DNA of 64,000 nt from Mesaphorura yosii (Eukaryota > Arthropoda > Collembola > Poduromorpha > Tullbergiidae): positions 211,418-275,417 of the forward strand of contig WIXG01000064.1 in NCBI GenBank assembly GCA_009869945.1. The letters run 5' to 3'. The notes under the pieces are model-generated. The model ran no database searches, was not told where the DNA came from, and worked only from the letters and a program-made list of their open reading frames with translations. A program made the position numbers and the translations under genes. Below, piece after piece: positions 39,401 through 54,400 of the stretch; the first letter of the stretch is position 1; the number at the start of each line of letters is the position of its first letter.

Positions 39401-42400
39401 TTTAATGATTGTGGGCCGGTGGAAAATTTCAAACTCAAATCAAGGCCAAACCCTCGAAAGATTGGTGATAAAAATGTGGACCAACTCACCGGTGGTCTTA
39501 TCTTATTTAGATCAGATGCAATCCACTTGCTTCTGTGGTTGAGAGCAGCGAATTGGCATCGAAAGTTGGAACATTTCATGGAAGTCTGTCGTTAATGATC
39601 TCGCGTTGCTGAATTTCTTACACGCAGAGTGAACATAGAGAATTTATTTTAGGCGTCTCCACACATGTTTACCAGTTCTGGAATCATATGAACTGTGAAT
39701 GTGAACTTGGGAAGTTCTCTCTGTTCTTGAGGTCATTTTGTTGCTATGTGGGCTTCCTTGCTGTGCTGTGGATCCGTACTTCACTGTACATTTCATAGGC
39801 GAAAATACTCGTGCTCGAACCAGCAGCAGTGGAAAACATGAAAGCAAGCGGTTAAAGAGCAACACAGTATCGTAGCGGTTAAGCAGTACTCTTCTGAATC
39901 GCTCGCCATGCTTGGAGATTGGTTGAATTTGTAGGGAGATCATTTGGAACTTATTCACCAAGCATAATGTTAATGCAATGGGTGGCTAATGCAGCACTGT
40001 TTCATATAACAGCATCTGGATTGAATGCAGAATTTTCCCCTGCGTACAGAACAGAACAGGCTATTGTTCTCCACAGCTTCATTTGTATGATAGCGAAATG
40101 CATCTTCCATCCACTGACTAATGTGCGTGAGTCAGATGGGCACTCGTGCAGGTACCTCGACAGATAGAAAACTCTCAGCTGACTCAGCTAGCATAACAGA
40201 GCAGGGCTTGGGAGGTAGCGACAAAACTGCTGCTCCATTATTACATAACCCACCATAAAAACTTGCAGTGCATCGCATAGAACCAGTTGCTGAATCTGTA
40301 CTGTAGCTATGCTGGGTTATGGTTAGCGACTCAGTTTCTGGCTCGGCTTGGCTCATGGCTCGGCCTATACATACACAAAATTGGAAACGAGGTACAGAAG
40401 TGAGTTGAGTGTTGAGAGAAGCACAAGTCCAACTTCTCTCTTACCAACAAACTCGAGCTACAAGAATTTTACTTTTCCTCACTCTTCCTTCTTGTCTTAA
40501 CGACCCCGCATTTGACACTCGACACACGAGTTCGACAGTACAGCCCAGGCACATGTCCTCCCTGAGACTCCGTTTCTGACTTGTCTTCTACTTTCTGTCT
40601 TACTTGGCATTTGGTTAATTAGAGTTAGTAAAGTAATAGCCTTAGTAATTTATTGAACTTGTCTCAAGTCCAGTAAAAATAAGAAATCGATTGAGCGTCA
40701 CCGCATAGCACTTTACAGTGAAAGTGAGACTCCACCGACTAGACTGCAAGCGTGATTTTAGTGTAGGCAGAACTCGAAGCTATTTTTGTACGTAGGAGAC
40801 GGACCTTGACATTGCGAATTGCGACGAACTAGTGTCAGTTCACATTGACTACGACATTGTAACTTTGAGTGTCATTTTCGCACCTGGACACTATTACCAA
40901 TCATTGCAGAACAATGATTGACCTCTTCGACGCACCACCACAAAAACCGAGCGCAGTTCCCACTCACCGCAGCAGCGTTGTTGAGATGGAAGGCATTGTC
41001 GTGCATGAGGCGGCACAGTACAACAATGCGAGCGGTAGTTCATCTGTGACCGGGGCTGAGGCCGAGGCTAGTGGCAGTTCAGGAACTAGACATGACGGCA
41101 GTAGTGCGAACGGCACGAGTGTGACCAACGCCGTCGGTGGCAGTGGCTCAGATGACGAGAGAATGAATGTCACTGGTGGCGACCAGAGCCACAACAACAG
41201 TGACAACCACCGGAGTAGCTACAACTATGACTACGACCAGTCGTCCTCCACCGGTCAGCAATACGATGATTGTCTCATCAAGTCGTACCATTACCTCGGC
41301 CAAACGTCAGGCTTTCATATTCCCGGCGTGGGCATCGGACCTCAAATCGCATGCGTCCCACCGAATTGGATCGAACTTGCATCCCGCGTCTTTCATGGCG
41401 ATCAGCAGGAGCTCGCGAGTGATGGCAAACTGACGGACAGTCAAATGAAGGATTTCTACAACTACTCCATCGGAGTTGGGCATGAGGGCTTCGATGTAAG
41501 TCTCCTGTAGCTGCATTGCGCTTTTGTACATTATGTTAACTCGTCGTACTAAAGCATAACGAGGGTTTTGCACAATTCTCTTGCCGGCAAAGTTCTTTGT
41601 ACATGTAGCATGTGTGAAAAGGGCTGAGGCAAAGTTCCAAGGTTAACCAATAATTGCTAATAATTATCGCAGACAATTAGTCAGCGAACAAAGTAATGCA
41701 ACGTGTAACAAGGAAGCTACGATTCATAAATCCTCATTCAACTATTCAACGTTTCACAGCAAAACGCTGACTGTGAAGCTCGTGTCTGATTCTCATAATC
41801 GTAATTTCGTTCATTATTCATTCTATTTAATTTTCCTTCTCATAAAAATCCAGAATTGTGGCGATATGAATTTGTGTCTTGTCGAGTTTTTGTGCAGACA
41901 CATTACAAGCGTATGTAGCTATGTTGCTCAAGGTTACACGCTGTATGTAGGTCGAAAGAGCATGAGAAACCGAGCCATTAGCTGTGGCGAGATCACATTT
42001 CAATGGTATAGCACTTACAAGCAGCAACCAAAAGTGCTGAGCGCAAAATGCAAAAGCATATCGTTAAAATTGTCATTAGCCATAAAACCATTTTTTGTAT
42101 ATCTATGTCGTAAGACGTGAAGCATTTCACATTTTTGTAGTGAGTGAGGCACTTTGTACTTATGCTGTGACACAGTGAAGCTTTGCACTTTGAATTTCAT
42201 TTTCATGCACCCGGGCCGTCCTTCGTATCATGCGATTGTGAATCGTGTGTCATGTGTTCCCTCTCTCAAGTATTTTTCACTGGAATAGCGAAAGTGAAAT
42301 CACACCACGCACGGGCACGTAAAAACTTTTCCATGATAAAATGTATGAAAAAATAGGGGCTGGGCTGGGACTCTAAAATTTTCACAGCTTGAAATCCACT

Positions 42401-45400
42401 GTTACAAAAATAGATTTGCTGTTGCTAATGCGAGTTGAAGTGAAGCGATGGAGAATGAATGAAATCTAGAGCTACGAGCCAGAGAGGCGGCACGTAGCAG
42501 CTAGCCGCAGCCTCTGTCTCTGCCTTAAGCGATGGTGACTTGGAGAAAACAAGCTTAAATCCCTCATGTACAATGGCAAGCAAGCCAGGCGTGCGTGAAT
42601 GCAGTGGGAGAAAGCGAGAGCCGAATCGATTGACATTGATCCCGCTCCTGGAAAACATGTTTGCACGAGCCGAACTTTGGAGTTCTTTTGAACTCATGCC
42701 CACGAGCCACAGTCCCCCGCCTTACATTGGCAGCCACTTTAATTATGAAGACACTTCGAAAGCCACCTTAATTGGAAGTTTTCAAGCTCCATTCCTTGGG
42801 CCTAGGTTATGAATATTTGCACAGGGCTTCCATTCGTTTCGAAGGAAAAGTCCATACGCGGTTTTACTTGTAATTCTTATCTGTTCAGCACGTTCATATT
42901 TCATAATTTCCTTCTCGATGCAATGCCGGCCGGTCAGGCAGAATAAATTTTTAATTAAGCATTGTATTGCGGGTGCATGCACGTGGAAATAATTCGGATG
43001 AATCATAATACACATCGACATTTTACATTCTTATCGACTTGCAATTTGCATTAATCTATTTACGAGGCTTGAATACAAGTGGACGGATTGAATTCGTATT
43101 TAATATTTAAAAGCATGACATGTGCATCAATTTGAGCGAGGACACAGGAGACGCGTTTGTCATGCAATGGAAGTGGGCATGGACACACTGACGCGCCTTC
43201 GATTGAATTCTGCCTTTTTGTCTGATTGGCTTCAACACGAAACGATTCGTTCTCGAAGGAATTCCAGCGAACCGAATCGAACAAATCAGAGAAATTGAAC
43301 GAAATTAAACTGACAACTCATTCAAATAGTTTGCTAATGATGTGGAGCCACGCTCTCATTCTGCAGCTGCTGCAAGATGCGTTCAGCCTAGCTTGTGCCA
43401 CAGCGCCAGATGAGGATGAGGAAATGATTAGCGAAACAGGCTATCAAACCCAATATCATAAGCTTGCCACGTGTTTTCTCTTTTATCTGTTAACCTGAAC
43501 TCTTTTTTCCTATGCGGCCCGCCTGGCCTGGCTTGAGTTTGATCTCCTTTTGTTAGCTCTCGGGTCAATGTACATTTGTACTATATTGCATGGCGAGGCT
43601 GTGGCATCAGCATCGCACTTGGCGCAGCAGGTCGTCGCAAACGCAGACAGAGCAGAGTTAAGTTAATGTTGCATTCAAGTTATAACCATATTTAGAAGTA
43701 TTTTAGTGTCATCTCCATTGCTCATCACAGCATTGTGGGAACAATGATGCATAAAGCTGACAGGCAATCCCAGGCTCGTATCGGTCGCCGCGTGCTATCA
43801 GTTTATCAGTCGGTACAATTAAAAGGTTGAACCTATGCCTGAGTGATTGATTTGCCGAAAGGAATGCATTCTGCCTTATAATTGTTTAAGAGTTCAGATT
43901 CACTGAATTATGTAACGAAAATTGATTGGAGCACTTATTCCGCGTATGGCGATTGGTTTTGCGAAGGCAAGAACAAGAACGATCTTGGAGCACGTTCGTT
44001 TTAATACCTTCTTTATAAAATGATGGTCTTAATCCTGCGGATGCACATTGCTGATGTACGCAGCCTTGTCTTCCCATTGCCATGTCTTGTGTCAATTCCT
44101 TCTCAATGCCTTCCGTGTACCATTTGAAAGCCTTTTCTTATTCAATCATTTCTCTCTTCCTACTCTTTCATTCAGAGTGCTCAGAATCTATTTTTGGAAT
44201 CTGACATTTCGCTTCATTGAGTTCTTGTCATACTTCATTTCATAACAGCGAGCAGCTCAATGTAATGTAATGTGAAGACGTCGAGTCAAGATGCAGTTGG
44301 CGATTTATGAGATTAAACAGGCCACGACAGTTAATGAAATATTAAAATGGATTCAGTCTCGAAGTCTGCGTCCTGAGTCTATTGAGTCTTAACTGTCTCG
44401 CAGACGTCAATGCCTTATGGGATTTGTCGAGTCGCTGTGGCTGTCACGTCGTGTCAGGGAATCACAAGACGCTGTGCTGCTCGCTCGCTGTTACACGTGT
44501 GACTGATAAAATCGCTGGAAATGAGGTTACTCGGAACGAACGTGAGGGAAGGCGACTGTGAGTGCGCGTCGGAGAGAATTATTTATTGATACTTACAAAG
44601 TTTTGAAGTAATTTGACAATTCTTCAAAAAATAAGAAAAGAGTCACAGAGGGCAAAAGGCTATCTCGAATCATGTCTCGAGAATTTAGGTTTTGTGCTGT
44701 TCCGCCTTGCACACATAGACACGTACATGCAACACCAAACTCTGATGTGAAATCGCATTGAAAAAATATTTTATGTAAGTGTTAACTTTGCCATGTTTTC
44801 ATGTAAATACTATATGCAATTTGTATGTGTCTGTATGCGTTAAAAAAGAAAGGTTGCATATCAAGTGGACGAGGGATACAGAATGAATACGAATATCTGA
44901 CGTTGGGAATTGTAAATTCCTTCGGATCGAAAAACAAAATGCAAATTTATGGTATGCATAGTAATGGTATTAATATTAATTGGGCTCAGATAACACAGGA
45001 TAAAAGTGGACCATTTAAGTTATATCAAAGACCAGGGATATGGGCGTGTATAATCAACTTCGAATGCATTGCATTGATTCCTCGTGCCTATTTTCGTTCT
45101 CGAATTGCAATCGTACTGCTAGTGTTAATTGATAGCAAATAGCAAATAGTAACAACTATTTTGAGTGTTTTCCTGTTAGCAGCTGTAATGCACTGCAGAT
45201 TACGTCTTTGAATTTCGTGCATGTGCATACAACAATGGAGAAGAAACTTCACGCCACGTCTCACTTCGTGCCGTGCATTTGTTCACGGTGCGTAATCTTA
45301 GTAAGATTACAATTTACAATGCTGCACGAATTAGCCTCAATGCATTGCAGTGTAAAAATTGCTGAGATTACATTCAGGGTTACCACCGTGCACTGCACCA

Positions 45401-48400
45401 CAGTGCAAGTTACTGAAATCAATTTACGAAAATGCTTGCTCAGAGCGGAGCAAAACGGCACGACGGCACACGAAATTGTCATTCATAAAATGCCTTATTG
45501 TGTAAAGTGCAATTAGCGCGAAGGTAACATTGCCAGTTCGTGCCTGATGCAGATGCATTTTTCACGAATTCATGCAAGCAGCCTATGCACGGCCTTTGCG
45601 CCAGGACAGAAAGTCAATGCATCAGCCAGCCTCGGCCTCAGTTAGCAACCGGACCGGATTAAGCGTGTGGCAACAGTTGTCATTTTTGCCTCAGATGATT
45701 ACGGATTTTATGACAGTTGAAATTCTGCACTGCTTCGTGCTGGGCGGCGCAGTGGCAGCAGTTGGTCGCTCGGATAGTCTTTGTCGAGTTGGCACATTGG
45801 TTCATGTCAGTTGCTTGTCTTCGGCTTATGCCTTACATGTTCATTGTTAACAGATGCTAGCTCGCGGTTCGCATGCGCTCGCTCTCATACATTATTCAAT
45901 TCCCAATGCAAAATAAGTTTGATGCTCGGGCGCATACAAAGTTACAAATTGTTGTAGTTTCTGCGGGCTAGGCAGCAGGCATTTGAATGAGAAAAGTGCA
46001 AAGAACTGCAACGAGCATAATAGTTAACACCATCAGCAGAACACTTCACAAAGGTCGTTGATTCAGTTGAAGGATGTTGTTCTCTTTCTGCAGTGCAGTG
46101 CATTGGAACAAAACCGTGCCATGACATGCCAGCCCGGCCCAGCCCATATTCCCATATCATTATTAAAAGTCCTGCTTCTGCTTTTGCAGACATCATCGTC
46201 ACAGTCATGAGATGATTATGATTGCGATTGCGGCCGCGATTACAATTGCAATTACACGACTTTTTTACAGTAGGAATTCTAAAAAGTCATGATGCGTTAT
46301 GATGCATGACTGATGATAATTCGAGGCTGGTGCATTGTACTGCAGCCACAACATCACTGAATTATAATTTCTGTGTAATCATCTCATGTCGGTTGTCAAA
46401 TATTGCAATTTTTTTGTTTGTCTTCTTTGCGAGAGGACGACGGACGCTGCGAAAGCAAGTGCATTGCGTTGTGAAAAATGCAATTGCATTTTGCAGATGT
46501 CAATCCGTCCTTTGTTTGCTTTGAGTCCATGTGAGGGGTACTTCTATTCAGTAGGAATTCTGTTACACGGGTTCTTGAGTCGAATTTCGTACCGAGTCCC
46601 TTGGCTAGACGATAAACTAATGGCAAATCTGACGAATTGACGTATCAAACGTGTAAAGAATTAATTTAGTATTTGTGTTAACCATTCCTTAGCTCAGGCA
46701 CGGAACTTTGGCTACGTAGGACGCGTTGCAACTCTTATATATAACCTAGAAATTTTATTTCATTTGTCTGCTTTGATCCTAATTAGCCTTCTGAAGATGA
46801 TTCATGACATCATGACATACTTGGGCTTATCTTAACAATGGGATCATATTGCATTATTTGTCTCATTTCGAGAAAACAACTTGCCCTAATTTCGTTTCAC
46901 AATTAGACAGTCAACGTTTTGGATTGCAGACAGAAGTCAATGGACTTAAGATTTGGGGTCTGTGGTTTAATTTTATGTACAAGTAAAAGCAATTGAATCA
47001 ATTTGCTCCAATTTAAGAGTGCACTGCTCCTAGTTCGCATGCACGTCTGCTTTTTCACAGTGCAGATTGGTTGTCCCGTTCTCCACTCTGCGCCGCATCC
47101 ACACTGACTTGACTGATTGTGGTCAGAATCTAATTTTAAGTAACAGTCAGCCTAAACAATGCTTGTTTACTACGAGCTCCGATTAAGCGTGTTGTTTGGG
47201 TTTAGGGTCGGACGTGAACTGATAGCAGCATTAAAATTACGTCGAAATTTCGTACAAGACGAATGAAATTACAAAACGTTGTTCATGTTTGAATATTTTA
47301 TGTTACAGGGTCGGCTCTTGTCCGAAACATTTTTGTCCACTGGGCGGATCAACCATGCGATTCAAATAATGGCGTACCACTCGGACTATCTGGAAGTATT
47401 TCTGAGGGCTCACCACTTCTTGCTTCGCGGAGATGGACCACTGCCCTACACATATCGACATTACATTGCTATCATGGTAAGCAAGCAATTTCCCGTTTCT
47501 AACTTGCTCCCTGGAGCTGCTCGGAAAGTTATGAGTTATAAAGTCGTTTCCATTAATTCTTCCTGGACGTGGGCATTGGGACTGGGCAATTTATCATTTT
47601 TATTACAGACTCATACACGACATTTCAAGGATATTTTCATCTAGCTCGCTCGGTCATATTTCGTGTTTTATTGCGCATGCCATCACTTGCTGCATTTTCG
47701 TGCGCTATTCAGTCTCGATGCATTCAGTCACGATCACGACGTTCAGGCCAATAACTGCATCTTCACAGTTAAACCCTTCCTTCTTCATCTCGGGTTTATG
47801 TAAACATTTATGCATTCGCCTGGCCTTTCTATTTTCGATTCCATGCTCGAACATTTAAGTTCATAGAACTTGAGCGCGGCATTTGTAAATAAAATTACTC
47901 ACAAAAGTGACAGATTAGACCAACGCAAGGTGGAGAAGGCAGGGTACGGCAGAGGAGAGGCCAATTTACTAGCGCTTGCTGCAACCAAAGTATAGTCTCG
48001 AATACTGCATCGTATCGTAAAGAAGAGGAGGATAATTGTTTTGCACTTATTGCAGGATGAGGACATTGTATTTAATTGCAACATAATTGCATTTACCTTA
48101 AACCGCGAGCTCGCAATTGCAAAGCAATGGAATGGAAAAGATTTTAAATTATAGGCTGCACTGCAGCGGTGCAGATGTTTGTTCCATTGTGTGAAGAAAA
48201 TTGTTTTTCTTGTTGGTTATTCTTCCCTGTCATTAAACCTAAAGCTGTTTTCGCAAATGGCAAATTGTAAATTGCATGCAGCCATGCAGGTATTCGCAGC
48301 CCACGTTTGCGTTGGACCTGCTGCATCCGCCGCAGAGCGTAGATCCTTGAGCCCAAGTAATTATGCCTGAACAATGTTCACTTTTTGCAATGAGAAAGAA

Positions 48401-51400
48401 GAGGAAGACACCCTGCCACTAATTGCTTATACAGCCCCGGAAATTCAACGTCAGCGTTATACAATTTCAAAATTAGAATTAGAAAATTTAAGCCCGTGTA
48501 TTGCTTTGGTTTTGGAATTGCCGCAATGTAGTAGTTGTGAGTCATTTCGTAATCGGATACAGCTTGAATTGTGTATGACCTTTGAATTGGAATGGAATAT
48601 GAAGTCTAATTGAAATTGAGACCGTAGACTTGCTATTCCAATGATGTGTGTCAGGCCAGCATCAAGAGTTTTGCGATAACACATATGGTTCACAGCTTAG
48701 ATAGGCGTTTGAGTTTCTCTCCATTCCACTCTCTCCGGCTCTCCATCCTCTCCCGTCTCTCCACATCCACTCTCTCCAACTCTCCGACCTCTCCACGCTT
48801 TCCACACTCCACTCTCTCCAGCTCTCCGACCTCACGATCAACTCCGAGTCACTCCGACTTTCCAACTCTCTCAGGAAAGTGGCTGTCTGGAAAGCGCCCA
48901 TCTATGGTTCACAGCACCGGGGTGGCGAAGAGCGACTGCGACATGAATCAATTTCCTTCTCCTTCACTTACTTGACTGTGGTAATTTTCCACACAACACA
49001 AGTTTGTTTTTCTCGTCTCTGCGCTTTTATTATTGCAACTGGTCAGTTTCAATTTATATACGTAAATAACCGGCAAGCATGTAGATATTTTGCAATAACG
49101 ACTTCATGCCTGCCTTAAGCACTTAGCTAGGGAAAAGCAAAGAGAATGGCAATAGCTGTCTAAGCCCGTGCGCTTGCATTGTATATTGCCTATTCTGGCG
49201 ATCGTACTGCAGTAACCTTTGCTGTTGTTTTTGCAAACGAGAAGGTAATCAGGATTCCGTTTCGAATAACATTACTCGAAAACAACATTCAATTTAATTA
49301 AATGCTAATGCCTTACATCAGCTTCAGCTCGTCAAGATGCGGTTTCTCAATCTGACAGGCTTGGGGCTTGGCTGTCAAGCGCTGTACAAGGCTGCTTGTT
49401 ACTGGACCCGATTAAGAAATCCGATTGTGTAATCCCAGGCAGAATCTCAAGGCGAAATTGCTTGCTTGATAATGATGCAAGCTAACGCAGCCTGCGCATG
49501 CCAACTCTATATTCGAGTTTGTGCCGGTATTAATCATTGGCACAGTCAAGTCAAGCAAACACTTGTGCAGAGATCTCGCCAACACAGAATCAAATCATGT
49601 GTGCCCATAATTTATTTTTAGTTCTTGAATTCGCATTCGCATCTGATTATGATGGTACACGTGTCAGGGTGTCGTCAATCTCCTTACTTCTTGGTCGTGG
49701 TCTTGGCCTCGCATCAGCACGGTAGCTTAAGTTTCGTAACACAACTGGCATGACATGGCACTGGCTGAGCTGCAACCAGGAAGCTGTAGCACAAACGACA
49801 TCACGGAGGGCACACGAAGCATGAAATAAACACATTAATAATATCAAATATCCTCGACACTTGAAAGTGAAGAAGCCAACGTTGGCTTTGGCTTTCTCAA
49901 GGCCCGACTTATCGCAAGTGTTGTTGGGCGAGCAAATACGTAATACATAAAAATATGAAGGGTGATGTCATATGAATCATAAGCAGCTTATCGCTTGCAC
50001 TATTGTGTCGTGTAACAACTCGGACTTATCTTAAAGCCGACATTTTTGTGTTTTTGTGGAAATAGCAAAAGTACAAGTCGCTTAGTCGAGGCACTCGCTG
50101 CTCGTACTCGTGCACGTGGCTGACTCTTCGACAGACAAGTGCATGAGTTCGTTTTGCTTTTGGTGAGGAATCACAAGAATACGGAAATTCCTCCCATACT
50201 ACCATGCCGCTCTGCTATGGGCCAAAGTGGCCATATCATCTATAACAAGTCGAGGAGTCATCATCCCCATAAATGATGAAACTAATCAGTCACTAAAATA
50301 TGTACGCAAACACAGGCCTTGGCTCATGTACGTTCGCTGCACATAATAATGAAGCAAGCCTGCTGCCTCAAAATGAGTGTAAGTGTGAGATAAAATTGAA
50401 ATGAGATTACAGATAAGGCTTAATGGGGTTCTTTGCTTTGCTCCTGGCTCGACTCGGAGCAGGCTTGCTACGCAGCAGCACTTGATCCTATTAATTGCTG
50501 TTTCTAACCCAAATTTTTGGTTCAGCACACCGAAAAATGGAAAGTCTCGAGGCCACGTCAGGGCGACGGGGCCAAACCGTCGAATTTTTCCATTGGCTAT
50601 TGGCCACTTGCTCCTGCTTGTCGCATTGTTATGAAATCAAATCAAACGCCCTCCTGAAAAGCCAAAACAACGCTGAAAATAGATTCCTGCTGGGCTCTTG
50701 TTTACAATTCGAATTTCTAGAGTGCGTCTAGCCATGCTATGTCGTGCTATGTTGAGTACGGTCGCTAAAGTACGATCGTGTGCGATCAGGGACGACAAAA
50801 TTATTCCCGTAATTTGGATTCGCGTCAATTTTCTGATGTCAGCATTCTACGGCGTGATTCATATAGACAGAACACTTGGCTTTAACTGTAACAGTAAATT
50901 TGTTGCGACTAGACTCAAAAGTGTGTGGGGTGATGTAAATATTGCGGAGACTCACTCATGCCATTCAATGACCTTTCTTTGATATGTTTTTATTGCCATC
51001 ATCGTGAAGTACGCATAAACTTCGCCGTAGCGTAATTGGCACAGCCACAACCTCAGCCATTGAAGCCAGCACAACACAAAGACAGAATCCTTACGATTTA
51101 AGATAACACTCACCTTTCGGCAACGTTGTCGAACATTGCTATCCGCCACTCTGATATTGTATCTTGAGACCATAAATTAATTTAAGTTATGAGCACCTGC
51201 TGCTCGCTTGCGGTAAACAATTTTTATGGATTCAAGTTACCGACAGACTTGTTTCCGTCGTGTTCTCGTAAGACGACCTTTGGGCATGAAGCTCAGATTT
51301 TTATCATGTCGGTCCCAACACCCAAAGACTTGGACTTGGTTGTGATTTGATTTAATTATGACCTACCATGACCTGAAAAGCGTCACACAGTTTATACTTT

Positions 51401-54400
51401 TAAATCGGAAGCTCACGCTCACGCTACTTTCATTCATATGCACGTATTCATCATTTCACCATTGCATTGTTGTCGTTCTTCTCATCCTTGTGCGTTGACA
51501 GCATTTGACTTGCAAATTCTGAATTTTAAATTAGATTATGTTCAAATAAAATTAATTTTCCTCAGAACCGGTTCTTGTTTCCTTTTCGCCCTCGTAATGA
51601 GATTCTATTCGTTGTGAAGTATTTTTATAACGTTTTCCGTTCTCTAAAAGGACATGTCGAATTTACCACCCGTCCTCTGCCTTCTGCACGGCACTGTGAT
51701 GGAAAAATTCATGGGACTAAATTCTAGTGGCCTTTCCTCGCATCAAAATTCAAAACAACTCAGATTTGATTTTGCTCAATTTATTCTTGCAATAAATTAC
51801 ACACACTGCAAGATGTGTATAAATGGAATCAGGGAATCAGGCGACTGACGCGATCGTACTGAAACGGAATTGTTTACCTCGCGCTTTCGGGCGTTAGTTA
51901 AAGCATGCGCCTTGTCGCCTTGTTAGTCTGATCTCGAGCCATCAGTAACATCATAACCAACTAGAATGGTTATTGCCTGCCACGCCAGCGATGAGGTCTC
52001 TGTTTAGCATCACGCCAGAAGTGAGCCTGTGGAATGCACGACTAGAATCGACATATTTACCATGAAATTTTTGTAAGGTACCATGCTACGCACGAGGCAC
52101 GGGTGGCATGATCTGCGTCTTTTCTGTACGTGCTGGTCGCAAGTGTATTGGAGTAAATTATCTGATGAAATTGAATGCTTGCCAGGATGATAGTCGGAAA
52201 CAATTTACCAATATTTCTGTGAACCCTTACGGACCACTTGGCTCGTGAAATTTATAAATAGCCGCATACGCATTACGAATGAAACGAGAGAATTTACACC
52301 GTTGTTGTTTACTGACGTTGAGCCAGGAAGCATTGCGTCGCGTCGATGTTCTGACAGAAAGCAGATTAATGAGTCTGAAATGCGATACATAGAGAAATTC
52401 AATTATAATTGGTCCACATTTTGTAAGGATGGAAGAACGGCACAACAAAAACAAGTTCTATTTCAAGGAACTTTGGCGGACGATCAGATACGGAATTGAG
52501 CTTGTTTGCAGTTTGCGCAAATGCTCCGCCTACCAATCAACTTATCGGTCAATTTCGATCGTGTGACATTTGAGGCTGGTTTGAGATCAATGTACCTCAA
52601 TTTGCTGGCTCTCGTTAAAGTGCAGTGTGTTGTTATTGGCACTGGCAGTGTGACCTCAATGAAAATTGTTTAGCTTATTTTGATGCAGTTCGCTTTGATG
52701 AGGTTTAAAGATACCTTGATAAGTATCAGCATCGGTATTGTGACTGTGGTAAACAGTTTCGAGTTCATTTCCCAAGCACCATTGAAATTCAATACCAAAT
52801 TGCAGGTTGTTACGGTTGAGTAGTAATTATTGGTTAGCTGGTCGTTAACTCCTTTGCACTTTTTATACTGGGGCATCGCGTTTCGCATTGTCGTCATCGG
52901 ACGGTGTATTTTCTCCTCGATAAAAATGGCAGGCAAATGGCAATGGGTAAATTATTCAACATGACAATAGTCTTTCATTATGGAATCTGAAAATTGTTGT
53001 TGTTGCATTCGCATTTCGCTGATTTGATTCTCGTGACGATTATCATTATACCGTGTAATGTGTGCACGGTTGGGCTCGCATCAAAAAATGCATCGCGTGA
53101 GAAATTGGAGTGGATTTTGGTAAACAGCTCGGTGCGAGGTTAAAGCCATCCTGTGACAGTGCATTCGAGAGTAGCTGCACTTGCTGCCAATGCAATGCAG
53201 TGCAGCGCAATGCTTGAACTTCGCTTCCGAATAATTAATTATGAGATTAGGCACTCGCTGGAATCCTTCCAATTTTCTTAGTTCAATATCGGGCCATGTA
53301 ATTTGAAATTCTGGGGTTTACTTTCTTCCTTTATCGAAAATCGTGAAAAAGAGAACTGCCAGTATGAAATAATGAGTTGTGTCTCTGTGAGACGGGTTAG
53401 AATTAATTACACTTTTCTCACAATCAGCTTCTGGAAGTCGGAGGGAAGACGCTTTGCATTTATGTCGCATCGAACAAGATAAAAGCTCGCGTTCAATCTG
53501 CAATGCACTCAACTCGACGTGATTAATCTGTTCATTCACTTTCCTGTGCTTTAACTTCAGTTCAGCTCGCGCTATAGTTCGATATAAGAAAGTAGGATTT
53601 AGTACGTGCAGCAATTGAGTTTATTTGTTTTTAGTCATGAGCCCATGCGAGAAAAACGTGAACAAATCCACGCCAGTCTGGCAGCCAGGCTGAGTTGCTC
53701 CGTGCTGTAACACATCATTGAATCCAGTAATAACATAAATAAAAGTAATAATCTTTCCGTATTTTGTACAGCCACAATCTGACACTTTTCTCTCTGCATA
53801 ACCTCAAAACGAGCACAGCAGCAGCGAATGACTTTAGAGTGCAATAACACAGGCGTATACGTTACGTATTAGGTTTTAATGGATTATTTTTAGCGATACC
53901 ATTGACACATTCGTGGACTCTGAACTGCCGTGCCAGTGCGATGCAATGCCACGCATACTGCCATAATTGAGTGAAAAATATGCAGCAATCAGAATGTCCG
54001 TGGGCCATGCATGAGTTTCGCTCACCAGTCGTTGACGCTGACGCTGCTGTGTGAGTGAGTACAAAAACGTGTTAACTATTTATGTAAATATGCATTTGGG
54101 TTTAAAAATAACACACCGCACCGCATTTCCCATTCTTGCCTAATAATGCCGTGCTTACACACTATTTACATTCCGCATGCATGCTTTGTTGCCAGCAGAA
54201 GAGCAGAACAGGACAGGGAGGCCTTTGACACATTAATAAAAGTGAAGGATGCAATTCAACTACTACTGCCCGCTTTCGTAAATATTCGTAAGCACCTCCA
54301 GAATTAGTAAACGAGTTTACAAAAACAACTCGCAACTGCGGTAGGATTCCACGAGATGAGGAAAAATTAGGATAAACACACATGCGAGGCTAGAATGAGG

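Noticed and set aside
45572-45850. 92-codon frame with an ATG in a sestrin intron
   Set aside because: Not recognised, no splice phase that fits sestrin, and no supporting context.
48646-48975. 109-codon Ser/Thr/Pro frame
   Set aside because: Produced by the CTCTCC repeat; translation of low-complexity DNA.
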